Assembly (NCBI RefSeq): GCF_000743705.1
Contig: NZ_JQEZ01000002.1
Span: forward strand, 554,862 to 618,861
From: Ruegeria halocynthiae
Lineage (GTDB): Bacteria; Pseudomonadota; Alphaproteobacteria; Rhodobacterales; Rhodobacteraceae
Reading direction: 5' to 3'
Length of the DNA stretch: 64,000 nt
The position numbers and the translations under genes are program-made. Positions 1 through 8,539 of the stretch are shown here, piece by piece. Each line of letters opens with the position of its first letter. Within the stretch, counting starts at the first letter, position 1. The notes under the pieces are model-generated. The model searched no databases and was not told the DNA's origin. It was given only the letters and a program-made list of their open reading frames with translations.

Positions 1-2
1 CG

Positions 3-215
3 TTCCACGATCGGCTGATCAAAGGGGCCTTGCGCGCCGAAGACGGGTTTGTCAGCCCCCCGACTGCCCCGGGGTTGGGGATTGAAGTGGACGAAGACCT
101 TGCCCGCGCACATCCCTACACAGGCAACGATCTGCACCTGCAAATGCAGGAAGACCCCTGCGATTACGTCAATGGCAATGCGTTTCAGGGTGGGGCCCCC
201 GCGACCGAGGGGTGA
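3..215 (+). CDS. Enolase-superfamily (mandelate racemase/muconate lactonizing-like) enzyme, C-terminal end
   Basis: This open frame enters from the left edge and stops at 213-215, so only about 70 C-terminal residues are visible. It contains an APGLGIEVDED segment followed by HPY, which resembles the C-terminal tail of mandelate racemase/galactonate dehydratase-type enzymes, where a GLG(I/V)E motif sits shortly before the end. The active-site lysines and metal ligands lie outside the window, so the substrate cannot be assigned. The next gene on the same strand is an ArsR-type regulator. Confidence 0.6.
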   Translation, partial: FHDRLIKGALRAEDGFVSPPTAPGLGIEVDEDLARAHPYTGNDLHLQMQEDPCDYVNGNAFQGGAPATEG

Positions 216-273
216 CAAACGCACCAGCCCTAAGGCATATTGGACTGACCCCAAGTTGCAAAACAGGTCCTGC

Positions 274-615
274 GTGACACTCAAGGAACACGAAACCCAA
301 CGTGCAAAAGCCGACAGTGTTGCGGCAATGAAAGACAGCGCCGCGCGGGCATCGGCCTTTTTGAAAACACTGGCGCACGAAGGGCGCCTGATGATCCTGT
401 GCCATCTGGGCGAGGGTGAAAAATCGGTTGGCCAGCTAGAGGACCTGCTGCAAACCCGTCAGGCTGCGGTCAGTCAGATGCTTGCCCGCTTGCGTCAAGA
501 GGGCCTGGTATCCACACGCCGCGAGGGCAAGACCATCTACTATTCGCTGAAGGACGGGAACACAGCCCAGGTCATCGGGCTGCTGTACGACCTATTCTGC
601 AAACCCAACCCCTGA
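274..615 (+). CDS. ArsR/SmtB-family repressor, probable persulfide/redox sensor of BigR/SqrR type
   Basis: A winged-helix repressor with the family's recognition region (QAAVSQMLARLRQEGLV) and a wing ending in TIYYSL. There is no metal-binding ELCVCDL motif. Two cysteines remain, in LMILCHL and in LFCKPNP at the C-terminus, 66 residues apart. This equals the spacing of the disulfide/tetrasulfide cysteines of BigR (C42/C108) and SqrR (C41/C107) as I recall them. With the GTG start at 274, which has AGGT five bases upstream, they fall at residues 43 and 109. An ATG at 328 is the alternative start and gives 95 residues. The gene ends three bases before the convergent ABC-like gene. A sulfide/persulfide role is inferred from the cysteines only; no sulfide-oxidation gene is adjacent. 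Confidence 0.75.
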   Translation: MTLKEHETQRAKADSVAAMKDSAARASAFLKTLAHEGRLMILCHLGEGEKSVGQLEDLLQTRQAAVSQMLARLRQEGLVSTRREGKTIYYSLKDGNTAQVIGLLYDLFCKPNP

Positions 616-618
616 CAC

Positions 619-3576
619 CTAGTTCGAAACGTATCCTGCGATAACCTGCAACAGCTTGAAAGCCGTCGCAGCGTCGTTTTCAACAACGGCCAGAAACTCT
701 TCTTCGCCAATCCGCAAGCAGGACAGGTCGGTTTCCGCGATCATGCTCAGCGCGCGGGGTTCTTTCCGGATCAGGCCCAGTTCACCCACCAATGCGCCGG
801 GGCCGACCGTAGTGATCAACTGGTCCTGCGCGTCGGGCTGCGGCAGGTACAACCCGGCCTCTCCTCCCAAAACGACATAGGCGCCATCTGTCGGCTGATC
901 ATCTTTCAAAAAGACGACCTCACCCGGTTTGGCATCGAACCAGCGCGCACCAAAGGCCAGCAGGCGCAACTGTCGACGGTCGAGGCCGGAAAACAGTGGC
1001 GTCTGTTCCAGCGCGCGCAGCTTGCGGGCCAAATCCGCCGAGGCCGCGCTGTCTTCTTCGACATCCGCCGGTCTTTCATCCGAAACCACCCGGCCCTGAC
1101 GGATTTCGGCGTACATATCGAACACATCCGGGTTCTCATAGTGATCGTTCAGATAGATCACTGTGGTTTCCGGCAGCAGCGCACGCAGGTTTTTATAGAC
1201 CGAAACCTGTGTCGCCATGTCGTAACTTGCCAAGGCGTTTTCCAAAATCAGGATATCCGGCTTCTTGATCGTCGCCCGGGTAAAGGCCAAAGGTTCCGCA
1301 AAGACCGCAGGCAGGTTCTGACCGCCCAGCGCCACGGGAACGTCGTAAATCAGTTCGACCACCAGCGGCCGCGCGCCGTGTTCGTCCAGCACGTCAACGA
1401 TCAGCTTGCGCACCTCGTCCGAGCGCGCGCCCCCGATCTGGCTGACCTTACCGAACAGGGCATTTTCCAGAACGGTCAACCCCGGCGCGAAATCATCCCT
1501 GCTCAAGGGAACAAAGACATCATGCAAGCGCTCTAACAGCTTTTCGGAATGGCTGTGGCGCAGTTCAAGAATGCGGTTCTTAAGCTCATCGGTAAAGGCG
1601 GGGCCGATCTGCTCGGCCGAGATGACAAAGGGCACCGCCAGAAGGTTGGCCAGTTGCTCATCGTTCAATCCGGCCACACCTTCGTTTCGCGTCCGTTCTA
1701 CCAGTTCTACCGCGACCTCATAGGTCTGCGCCTCAAGACCCAGCTTTCGAAACAGGGGGTGGTCGGTGCCATCCAGGCCGAAAATCTGGCGCAGCATCTC
1801 AATCACGTCGCGGGTCAGGCTGACCAGAGTTTCATCCAGCCCCAGTTCGCGCAACTGCCCCAAAAAGATGGTCTGTCCGGCCAAAAGTTCCTGCGTGACT
1901 GGCACGCAAGGCGTGGCGAACAGCAAGTTTTCCGCTACCGGCAAGGCCGGGTTATAGGTGTTGCGGTCAAACACCAATGCCTGTTGATCCAACCCTGCCT
2001 TTCGCACGGCCTGCTGGACCAGAGGGCGCAGTTCCACCAGCTTTTTCGCCAGCGCCGGGTGTTTCTGTACGTTAAACACCTGTTCCGCCCCGCGTTGGAA
2101 CAAGGCCGCGCCCGATCCCATACCGTCGATCAGATGCAACCACCAATCCCGCAACGCATCGGGGCTGTCCAACCCGGCTAGAGACGGATCCAGCCATTCC
2201 GCCCCAAAAGGATCGGCGCTGTTGCCTGCCCGCTGTGTCTCGGCAAACCCCGGAGCGTCACTTTCCGATGTCAGGGGTTTGAACCGCATAGGCATCATCA
2301 CGTTGTCGCCCAACGTTCCCTGAAACATGACAGGGCGCGACGAGGCATAGCCGATGCGCGCGGCCACCACGCTTTGATGCAGTTCGGAAAGGTTCTGCCC
2401 TCCCACCTCGACGCGGCCAGAGCTGGGCAGGATTTCACGCGTCAGCAATTCAGCGACGGCGCGCCTGTCTTCTTCGCTGGGTGCGGCAATCCCGATGGCT
2501 TGTCCGCCTGGAAACGTCAGGTTCAGATCGTCCAGAACCTGATTACCGTCCATATCCCGGACCGAGACACGATCCAGAACAATGTCCCCATTCAAGCGTG
2601 GGCGCGTTTCGGGTTCGCCTTCCAGCAGCTTTTCGTCCTGCAACCCGGGTGGTGCGAAACGTTCGACCACCACGTCCCACCGCAGCGACATGTCCTGCGT
2701 CTGGTTGTAATAGGTCAAAAGCTCCTTCCACGGAGAGCTGAGATCCTTGTAGGCCGCCAACGCGGCAACAAGCGCCCCCAGCGACACGGACCCCTGCAAA
2801 ACCAGAAGACCGCCCACCAGATAGAACATGAACGGCGTCAGCTGCGAGATGAAGTTGTTTATGAACTTCATAAAGAACTTTTTCTGGTAGATTTCGAACC
2901 GGATACCGAACAACCGCCCCAACTGGTCCGAGATCATGGCCCGGCGATAGCGCCAGCCGCCATTGGCCCGCAGTGTCGATGCCCCAGCAGCATTCTCGCC
3001 GATCTGGGCCGCCAACACACGCACCTCTTGTATGCGGCGTTTGTTCAACTGGTTGATCTGCTTTTGCAACTTGGGGATCAGCCAGGCCTGAAGCGGGATC
3101 AGCGACACGGCGGCCAGACCGAACCAGACGCTTTGCAAAAACAGAAACGACAGAATCGTGATCATTTGCCCGGCCTGCAATACCGGCTGGCTGACCGCAT
3201 CCCCCATCAGCCCGCCCATCGGCTCGCTTTCGGCGGTGATCATCGACACCATCTCACCCTGGCTGACCCGTTCAAAATAGGGCTGAGGAAAGCGCAGGGC
3301 GCGATTGATCAATTGATAGCGGAACCGGCGCAGCATCCGTTCGCTCAGCACACCTTTCATGGTGTTGATGCGCATTTTCAGCAGACCATGGGCAAGCACG
3401 GCAATCAAAAATGCAACACAAAGGACAATCAGAAACGTGGTCTGCGGCATGCTGATGCCCCAGACATCAACCACGGAACTGGACGCACCAATCGCATCGT
3501 TGATGATGCGCTTAGGCAATTCCAACGTCAGGTACAGCAAAGGAAACAGCGTGGACGTGATAGCCAGCAGAATCAA
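619..3576 (-). CDS. ABC-transporter-like protein with degenerate nucleotide-binding domain and C-terminal cyclic-nucleotide-binding domain
   Basis: About 985 residues. Residues 1-300 form an exporter-type six-helix transmembrane domain. An ABC-like domain starts near 330 and is stretched by a large insertion before the signature region. The last 125 residues are a Crp-type cNMP-binding fold with a GELGL...PRALS phosphate-cassette motif. The ATP-binding motifs are eroded: the Walker A position reads GIAAPSEED without GKS/T, the Q-loop glutamine is absent, the signature reads ALGGQNL, and Walker B reads ILILEN in place of DE. It is therefore unlikely to hydrolyse ATP normally. The start used is a TTG at 3574-3576. 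The frame stays open 5' of it, and the conserved-looking segment ESTIFRFIWKYSKRDQ (3577-3624) precedes it, so the true N-terminus is probably longer. Transported substrate unknown. Confidence 0.8.
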   Translation of the reverse strand: MILLAITSTLFPLLYLTLELPKRIINDAIGASSSVVDVWGISMPQTTFLIVLCVAFLIAVLAHGLLKMRINTMKGVLSERMLRRFRYQLINRALRFPQPYFERVSQGEMVSMITAESEPMGGLMGDAVSQPVLQAGQMITILSFLFLQSVWFGLAAVSLIPLQAWLIPKLQKQINQLNKRRIQEVRVLAAQIGENAAGASTLRANGGWRYRRAMISDQLGRLFGIRFEIYQKKFFMKFINNFISQLTPFMFYLVGGLLVLQGSVSLGALVAALAAYKDLSSPWKELLTYYNQTQDMSLRWDVVVERFAPPGLQDEKLLEGEPETRPRLNGDIVLDRVSVRDMDGNQVLDDLNLTFPGGQAIGIAAPSEEDRRAVAELLTREILPSSGRVEVGGQNLSELHQSVVAARIGYASSRPVMFQGTLGDNVMMPMRFKPLTSESDAPGFAETQRAGNSADPFGAEWLDPSLAGLDSPDALRDWWLHLIDGMGSGAALFQRGAEQVFNVQKHPALAKKLVELRPLVQQAVRKAGLDQQALVFDRNTYNPALPVAENLLFATPCVPVTQELLAGQTIFLGQLRELGLDETLVSLTRDVIEMLRQIFGLDGTDHPLFRKLGLEAQTYEVAVELVERTRNEGVAGLNDEQLANLLAVPFVISAEQIGPAFTDELKNRILELRHSHSEKLLERLHDVFVPLSRDDFAPGLTVLENALFGKVSQIGGARSDEVRKLIVDVLDEHGARPLVVELIYDVPVALGGQNLPAVFAEPLAFTRATIKKPDILILENALASYDMATQVSVYKNLRALLPETTVIYLNDHYENPDVFDMYAEIRQGRVVSDERPADVEEDSAASADLARKLRALEQTPLFSGLDRRQLRLLAFGARWFDAKPGEVVFLKDDQPTDGAYVVLGGEAGLYLPQPDAQDQLITTVGPGALVGELGLIRKEPRALSMIAETDLSCLRIGEEEFLAVVENDAATAFKLLQVIAGYVSN

Positions 3577-3817
3577 CTGATCACGTTTCGAGTATTTCCA
3601 AATAAACCGGAAGATCGTGCTTTCTATGGAACCTGCCCCTGTTACGGATCAACGATCCGATCATGACGAATGTGTCGCAAATCCAACAGCCTGAATTTTA
3701 TGCATACATGCCCCTAGACGCAAATAGTTTCCAACCTGATCATATAATTGCCGAGTGTGAACAAGTTCATTTGCGCGACATGATTTTAGCCCCTAAAGTT
3801 CGTTTTGGGACGATATC

Positions 3818-3832
3818 GGGAGGATAAATTTG
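3818..3832 (+). promoter_or_regulatory. Strong ribosome binding site that supports a TTG start
   Basis: GGGAGG at 3818-3823 lies six bases before the TTG at 3830. No ATG or GTG in this frame is as well placed, so the site decides the start of the DUF3307-like gene. Confidence 0.7.
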
Positions 3833-4219
3833 CCTGCCAATCTAGGCGCTGTGTTTTTGATGCTCTGCTTATTGCAGATCAAACATATGTTTGCGGACTT
3901 CTACCTCCAGACACCCAAGATGTTGTCCGGTCGCGGAGAGTATTTTCATTGGGGACGCGCGCAACATGCCGGTGTGCATGTTGTGGGGTCCGTGCTTGTG
4001 TTTCTGATCTTTGGCGCGCCCTGGTCGTTCATTTTGATTATTGCAGCGCTCGAATGGATCGTTCATTTCAATATCGACTTTGCCAAGGCCAGCTATTCGG
4101 ACAAGAAACAACTGGTACCGACCCAGGCCGCGTTCTGGCGCGCTGCTGGATTGGATCAGTGCATGCACAACCTGACCTATGTCGCCATGGTCTGGGCCTG
4201 GGTTACTTTCGCCACCTGA
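3830..4219 (+). CDS. DUF3307-type small integral membrane protein
   Basis: A 129-residue membrane protein with about three hydrophobic segments. It carries the KHMFADFYLQTP block near residue 18 and an H-x-x-x-H pair in AQHAGVHVVGS, both typical of DUF3307 proteins. The function of that family is unknown to me. TTG start with a strong ribosome site at 3818-3823. It stands alone on the plus strand, convergent with the gene ending at 4233. Confidence 0.75.
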   Translation: MPANLGAVFLMLCLLQIKHMFADFYLQTPKMLSGRGEYFHWGRAQHAGVHVVGSVLVFLIFGAPWSFILIIAALEWIVHFNIDFAKASYSDKKQLVPTQAAFWRAAGLDQCMHNLTYVAMVWAWVTFAT

Positions 4220-4232
4220 TCTGGTTTTTTTG

Positions 4233-4964
4233 TTAAACCACTTGTTCTAACGCAATTGGCCGGTAAGCCTTTAGCCATTGCTGATCCAACGCGTCCAGAT
4301 TGGTGGTGTCGAACTTGTCTGCGACCTCCCAATACCGGCCGGACGGCACGTGGTAGCCCAGCGCCTTCTCTGCCTGCAGTACTGCGGTCATATCATCAAC
4401 TGGGGGTAATTCAGCATCTGACAGGTTGTCTGATGTCACAGAAGGAAACAGCAAACGGCTTTCCCCTTGTGACAGCCTGACGACCCGACACCCCTGGGCT
4501 GCGCCAAACAGGGCCAGACGCGCCGACTTGGCCTCAAGCGATCGCAGGGTGATATCCGCGCGCAAGGGGTCTGCCGCCCCGGTCCCGTAAAAATGAGTAT
4601 GTCCGGTTCCGGGATAGACCATATCACAGCCCCCAAAAGCCAGTACCGCAGGCCGCAATTCCGCAAGTGCCCAATACCCCGCCGTGAATGCCATCGTGCC
4701 GCCAGCATAGACAAACCCGCCGAAACTGTTCTGCGCCGGTACATAGTCTGCTGCGGTGACAATCCGCTGGCCGACACCGATCCGATCCGGTTGATTTTTT
4801 TCCGGAAAGTCTTCGGGGTGTATCAGCACGTCCCAATCCGGGCGAATACGCCAGGCATTGTTGATCGCAACAATGTGGCTAAACGGCTCGCGCGGCCACG
4901 TTTTTGCAGCCAACGCGCTTGGGGCGCTGCCCAGTATCAGCACTCGGTTCGCAGGTTCGGTCAT
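4233..4964 (-). CDS. Hypothetical protein with Rossmann-like N-terminus
   Basis: A 243-residue soluble protein. It opens with RVLILGSAPSA, which looks like a nucleotide-binding beta-alpha turn, followed by AINNAWRIRPDWDVLIHPED. The central GGTMAFTAGYWALAE and FGGCDMVYPG segments recall the Rossmann-like domain of MptE/DUF115-type and related glycan-associated proteins, but I cannot place it in a named family. ATG start at 4962-4964. It lies downstream of, and is transcribed in the same direction as, the FAD oxidoreductase ending at 5017 (52-base gap), so cotranscription is possible. Confidence 0.6.
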   Translation of the reverse strand: MTEPANRVLILGSAPSALAAKTWPREPFSHIVAINNAWRIRPDWDVLIHPEDFPEKNQPDRIGVGQRIVTAADYVPAQNSFGGFVYAGGTMAFTAGYWALAELRPAVLAFGGCDMVYPGTGHTHFYGTGAADPLRADITLRSLEAKSARLALFGAAQGCRVVRLSQGESRLLFPSVTSDNLSDAELPPVDDMTAVLQAEKALGYHVPSGRYWEVADKFDTTNLDALDQQWLKAYRPIALEQVV

Positions 4965-5016
4965 CCGGGGTTCCGTTGTCGGTTCCCCGAAACTCTAGAG
5001 TGTTTTCGCACTCAGG

Positions 5017-6321
5017 CTAGCCCAGAACCGAAAAACTGCTTTCTTCATTGATTGGACGCTTGCGAGAATAGAACCCGACATTTATCGCCCGTTGGATATA
5101 GGGCAATTGGAACTGCAATGGCTGGGTGTCATGATCGGCCCCACCTTCGCAATAGTCGATCAGCGCGGTCATCATCTTACCCGCAATCGGCGCGTTCTTG
5201 TATTGGTTTCCGCTGGTTCCACAGGCCATGTAGAACCCCGGCAGGTTGGATTTGTCATAGATCGGAATCCAATCGGTCGAGGCGTCATACAGGTCGACAA
5301 CCCCGCGCGTTTTCGACGGGATGCCAAGGCTTGGCACCCGCTGGGCATAGCGCATCGCTTGCGTGGTCCACTGATCGGTGAAATCGCGATTGTAATGCAC
5401 GTCATCCTCGCACCACTGATGCGGATCACATTCCGGGTCTTCCGACCCGACCAGAATATGATTCCCGTGTTCGGGGCGGCAGTAACAGGCAATGTCGCTG
5501 TCCGAAACGATGGTGCCGTCATTTTCGAAATCGAACCCTTCCGGTGCGGGAACATGCACCACTTCCTGCCGCAGGGGGCGGGTTTCGATGGTCATGTCAT
5601 CCAGAACGCCCGCCAGCCTGTTGATGATGGCCGATCCCGGCCCCGCAACGTTGACCACAACCTTGGCGCGGATTTCCTCGCCCGAGGCCAGCTTGACCCC
5701 AGCCGCGCGCCCGCCTTCGGTCAGGACCTCGACCACTTCGGCCCCGGTGCGCACTTCGGCACCATGCTGTTTGGCGGCATCCATGAGGTTCTGCGCCGAC
5801 AACGCCGGGTCGGTGACGTAGCCCGCCTGCGGCCAGAACACGCCGCCCTGCATCTTGCGCCCGTTGGGTTGACCGAACTCGGGGTCATCCATACGGCGCG
5901 CAGGTGCAAAGCTGTCCTGCGAATAGACCGGCAGACGCTCGGTCACCTTCTCGGGCGACCATTCCTCGAACGGGCAATCCAGATCGGCGCTGTTCTTCAT
6001 GTGCTTTTCCAGCATCCCGTTGGCATCGGTCTTCATCACAAGACAACCGGTCTCGCGGAATTGCGCCAGATTGGCATTGTCGGGCAAGCCCAGATACGCG
6101 GCCCAATCGCGCCAGTAATGATAGCCTTCCCACGCAAACGCGGTGCCATCGAAGGTCGAATAATGCATCCGAATGATCGCGCAGGACCCCGCGGTCGAGC
6201 CATGGCCGACCTGGCTGTTGCGGTCCAGCGACAAGGTCTTCCATCCGGCCTTGGACATTTCAAAGGCAATGGCAGCGCCGATGACGCCGGTGCCGATGAT
6301 GATTGCATCTGGTTGGCTCAT
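5017..6321 (-). CDS. FAD-dependent oxidoreductase (DAO family)
   Basis: About 434 residues in the D-amino-acid-oxidase fold, as in sarcosine and dimethylglycine oxidases. The N-terminal FAD-binding turn is GTGVIGAAIAFEMSKAG and the C-terminal region contains GFYMACGTSGNQYKNAPIAGKMM. The HGSTAGSCAIIRMHYS segment near residue 45 is the flavin-contacting loop expected for the family. The ATG at 6319-6321 is preceded by GGGAG at seven bases and overlaps the TetR stop codon in an ATGA, so the two genes are translationally coupled. By context it probably oxidises an N-methylated amine or amino acid; the substrate is not determined by the sequence. Confidence 0.85.
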   Translation of the reverse strand: MSQPDAIIIGTGVIGAAIAFEMSKAGWKTLSLDRNSQVGHGSTAGSCAIIRMHYSTFDGTAFAWEGYHYWRDWAAYLGLPDNANLAQFRETGCLVMKTDANGMLEKHMKNSADLDCPFEEWSPEKVTERLPVYSQDSFAPARRMDDPEFGQPNGRKMQGGVFWPQAGYVTDPALSAQNLMDAAKQHGAEVRTGAEVVEVLTEGGRAAGVKLASGEEIRAKVVVNVAGPGSAIINRLAGVLDDMTIETRPLRQEVVHVPAPEGFDFENDGTIVSDSDIACYCRPEHGNHILVGSEDPECDPHQWCEDDVHYNRDFTDQWTTQAMRYAQRVPSLGIPSKTRGVVDLYDASTDWIPIYDKSNLPGFYMACGTSGNQYKNAPIAGKMMTALIDYCEGGADHDTQPLQFQLPYIQRAINVGFYSRKRPINEESSFSVLG

Positions 6322-6992
6322 TCTGTGTCTCCCTCCCAAAAGCGCCTGGAATATGCGCTGAATTCCTCGACTTCCTCGGGGCGCGGTTCGACCCCGGTGA
6401 AGACGTAAAGGTAATGCGGCACCATCGACAGACGGGTTGCCATAGGCTCGTTCAACTGCGCCAGATCATATCCGATCTGCATGTAATACAGCACCCGGGC
6501 ACGGGTTTCGGCCTCAACGTCGGCATAGCCATGGCGCGCGAACATCGCGTGCAGGGCGGCAAGCCGCCGCGCGTCCGACTGATCCAGCATCCGCCGCACC
6601 TTGCCGGACCGCCGCGCCCAGTCCCGGACCGCAAAATCCAGCGCCGTATCGAACAGCGCGGTATTCACGACACATCGGTGCACATTGCAGACAGCGGCGG
6701 TAATCGTGTCAGCCGGTGCTTCGGCCTGTGCGATCAGGGCCGCCGTATTGGTGGCCTGCCACTGCGACAGCAGCGCATCCAGCAACTCTTGCCGCGATTT
6801 GAAATACCAATAGAACGAGGACCGCGACACCGCCATCCGCTCGGCCAGGTTCAGAACCTTGATCTGGTCCACCCCGTCCGAGATCAGCACATCCATCGCC
6901 ACGTTCAGCCAATCGTCACGCGTGACCTTGATGTTGCCGGTCAGGGGTTCGGCCTTTGGATCATCCCTGTGCAGGATCGGTTTGGTTTTCAT
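6318..6992 (-). CDS. TetR-family transcriptional regulator
   Basis: 224 residues. The N-terminal helix-turn-helix reads IKVLNLAERMAVSRSSFYWYFKSRQELLDAL (residues about 44-75), the usual TetR recognition region with its FYWYFKS motif. The C-terminal ligand domain shows no family signature I recognise. It sits inside the methylamine-type cluster, directly after the MttB-like gene and coupled by ATGA to the oxidoreductase. It is therefore the likely local regulator, and the 34-bp palindrome at 10983-11016 is its most plausible operator. Confidence 0.85.
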   Translation of the reverse strand: MKTKPILHRDDPKAEPLTGNIKVTRDDWLNVAMDVLISDGVDQIKVLNLAERMAVSRSSFYWYFKSRQELLDALLSQWQATNTAALIAQAEAPADTITAAVCNVHRCVVNTALFDTALDFAVRDWARRSGKVRRMLDQSDARRLAALHAMFARHGYADVEAETRARVLYYMQIGYDLAQLNEPMATRLSMVPHYLYVFTGVEPRPEEVEEFSAYSRRFWEGDTE

Positions 6993-8537
6993 TCAACTCT
7001 CCGGCGGTGCACCGCCCTCGGCAGTACGACGGGCGATAAAGTCCTGCAAGGCATCCAGCTTGTCACTGCCCCCGGCCGGCGCTTTGAAATCGTTCAGAAT
7101 GGATTTCCACACGCCCGTTGCCCGGTGATTGGTATCGACCGAGCCGCGTTCGGCCCAGGTGCCGAAATTTGCGTAATCATGCACGTGGGGCTGGTAGAAT
7201 TCGGTGTTGTAACGCTGCATCGTCTGGCTGGAGGCAAAGAAATGGCCGCTGGGTTCAACCTCGCGCAGGGCGGAGTCAAAGCCGATCTCGTCGGTTCCGG
7301 CCTGCGCCCCGGCGCAGAGTTCCGCGACCATGTTCAGCACCTCGGCATCGCAGATCAGTTTCTCGAAGGAAACGGTCAGCCCACCCTCAAGCCACCCGGC
7401 CGAATGGATGATCACCGTGGCCCCGGCCATCAGACAGCCCCACAGGCCAAACTGATTTTCATTGGCGGCCTGCACGTCATTTGTGGCAGAGGCTGAACCC
7501 GCCGCCGACCGCCATGGCAGACCCAGGTGCCGCGCCAGCTGCCCTGCCGCCAGCGACGCCTGAAAATGCGACGGCGTGCCAAAGGCAGGCGCGCCCGATT
7601 TCATGTCTACGTTGCTGGTGAAGGTTCCATAGCACACCGGAGCGCCGGGGTTGGTCAGCTGCGTCAGGGTCAGGGCCGCCAGCGCCTCGGCATGGGACAG
7701 GGTGATCGCGCCTGCCACGGTAATCGGTGCCATCGCCCCCATCAGGGTAAACGGCGTGATGATTGACATCTGACCGTGGCGGGCAAAGTCGATCAGCCCC
7801 TGCGCCATCGGAATGTCCAGCGTACGGGGGCTGTTGGTGTTGATGATCGTATAACAATGGGGATTGGCGCGGAATGCGTCATCCGACAGCCCGCGGGCAG
7901 TAGACAGCATCTCAAAGCAATCCATCACCTGCGGCGTCCCGCGCGAGAAGAAGAACGGAAATTTATCCGTCAGCTCCATCTGCGCCTGCGTCGTGAAATA
8001 GTGGCGCACGTGGGTCGGGACATCCTGCGGTTCGACCTGGGGTGAGATCATCTGGAAAACGTCGAAGTGATGCGTGAGCTTCAGAAAATCCAGATAATCC
8101 TGCCCCGTTGCCGGGCGCCGCCCACGCTCCAGATCGGTGGCGTTCGGGGCCCCTGCCCCCGGTTGGAACACCAGACTGCCCAGCTCCAGCGTGAAATCGC
8201 GCCGCCGCGCACCGGCGCGGCATGCGATGGATTTCGGGGCCGAGGCGACCGCCGCCTCGACAATGTCGCACCCGATAAAGACCATTTCGCTGTCTTCATC
8301 CACCCGCGCGCCCGCCTTGGCATAGATGCGCCGCGCTTCGGGCAGCAGCACCTTGATCCCCAGCTCCTGCAATAGGTGCAGGGCGGTTTCGTGCATGTCG
8401 GCGATCTGATCCGCCGGAAACACCTCCATCAGCGGAAACGGGTTGCGCAGCTGGCGATAGTTCACATCACGGCTGACCGGTGGCGCGGCTTCTGCGCCGC
8501 GCCCGCGTCGTCGACGTCCACGTTCCGGTACGGTCAT
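6993..8537 (-). CDS. MttB-like (trimethylamine methyltransferase family) protein, non-pyrrolysine
   Basis: 514 residues of the MttB superfamily, whose TIM-barrel members transfer a methyl group from a quaternary or tertiary amine to a corrinoid protein. No internal TAG codon interrupts the frame, so this is the pyrrolysine-free subgroup that includes glycine-betaine methyltransferase MtgB. The N-terminal 25 residues are Arg-rich (RGRRRRGRG). The gene lies two bases after the GcvT-like gene region and ends just before the TetR start, forming an operon with flavin demethylases. No corrinoid protein or corrinoid reductase is encoded nearby, so the methyl acceptor is unknown. ATG at 8535-8537. 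Confidence 0.85.
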   Translation of the reverse strand: MTVPERGRRRRGRGAEAAPPVSRDVNYRQLRNPFPLMEVFPADQIADMHETALHLLQELGIKVLLPEARRIYAKAGARVDEDSEMVFIGCDIVEAAVASAPKSIACRAGARRRDFTLELGSLVFQPGAGAPNATDLERGRRPATGQDYLDFLKLTHHFDVFQMISPQVEPQDVPTHVRHYFTTQAQMELTDKFPFFFSRGTPQVMDCFEMLSTARGLSDDAFRANPHCYTIINTNSPRTLDIPMAQGLIDFARHGQMSIITPFTLMGAMAPITVAGAITLSHAEALAALTLTQLTNPGAPVCYGTFTSNVDMKSGAPAFGTPSHFQASLAAGQLARHLGLPWRSAAGSASATNDVQAANENQFGLWGCLMAGATVIIHSAGWLEGGLTVSFEKLICDAEVLNMVAELCAGAQAGTDEIGFDSALREVEPSGHFFASSQTMQRYNTEFYQPHVHDYANFGTWAERGSVDTNHRATGVWKSILNDFKAPAGGSDKLDALQDFIARRTAEGGAPPES

Positions 8538-8539
8538 GG

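Noticed and set aside
2374-3666. Long plus-strand open frame (430 codons) opposite the pseudo-ABC gene
   Set aside because: It is antisense to a clear coding gene, rich in Gln/His/Arg, and has no recognisable motif.
6993-8537. In-frame amber codon for pyrrolysine in the MttB-like gene
   Set aside because: The frame is uninterrupted, so it belongs to the non-pyrrolysine subgroup.
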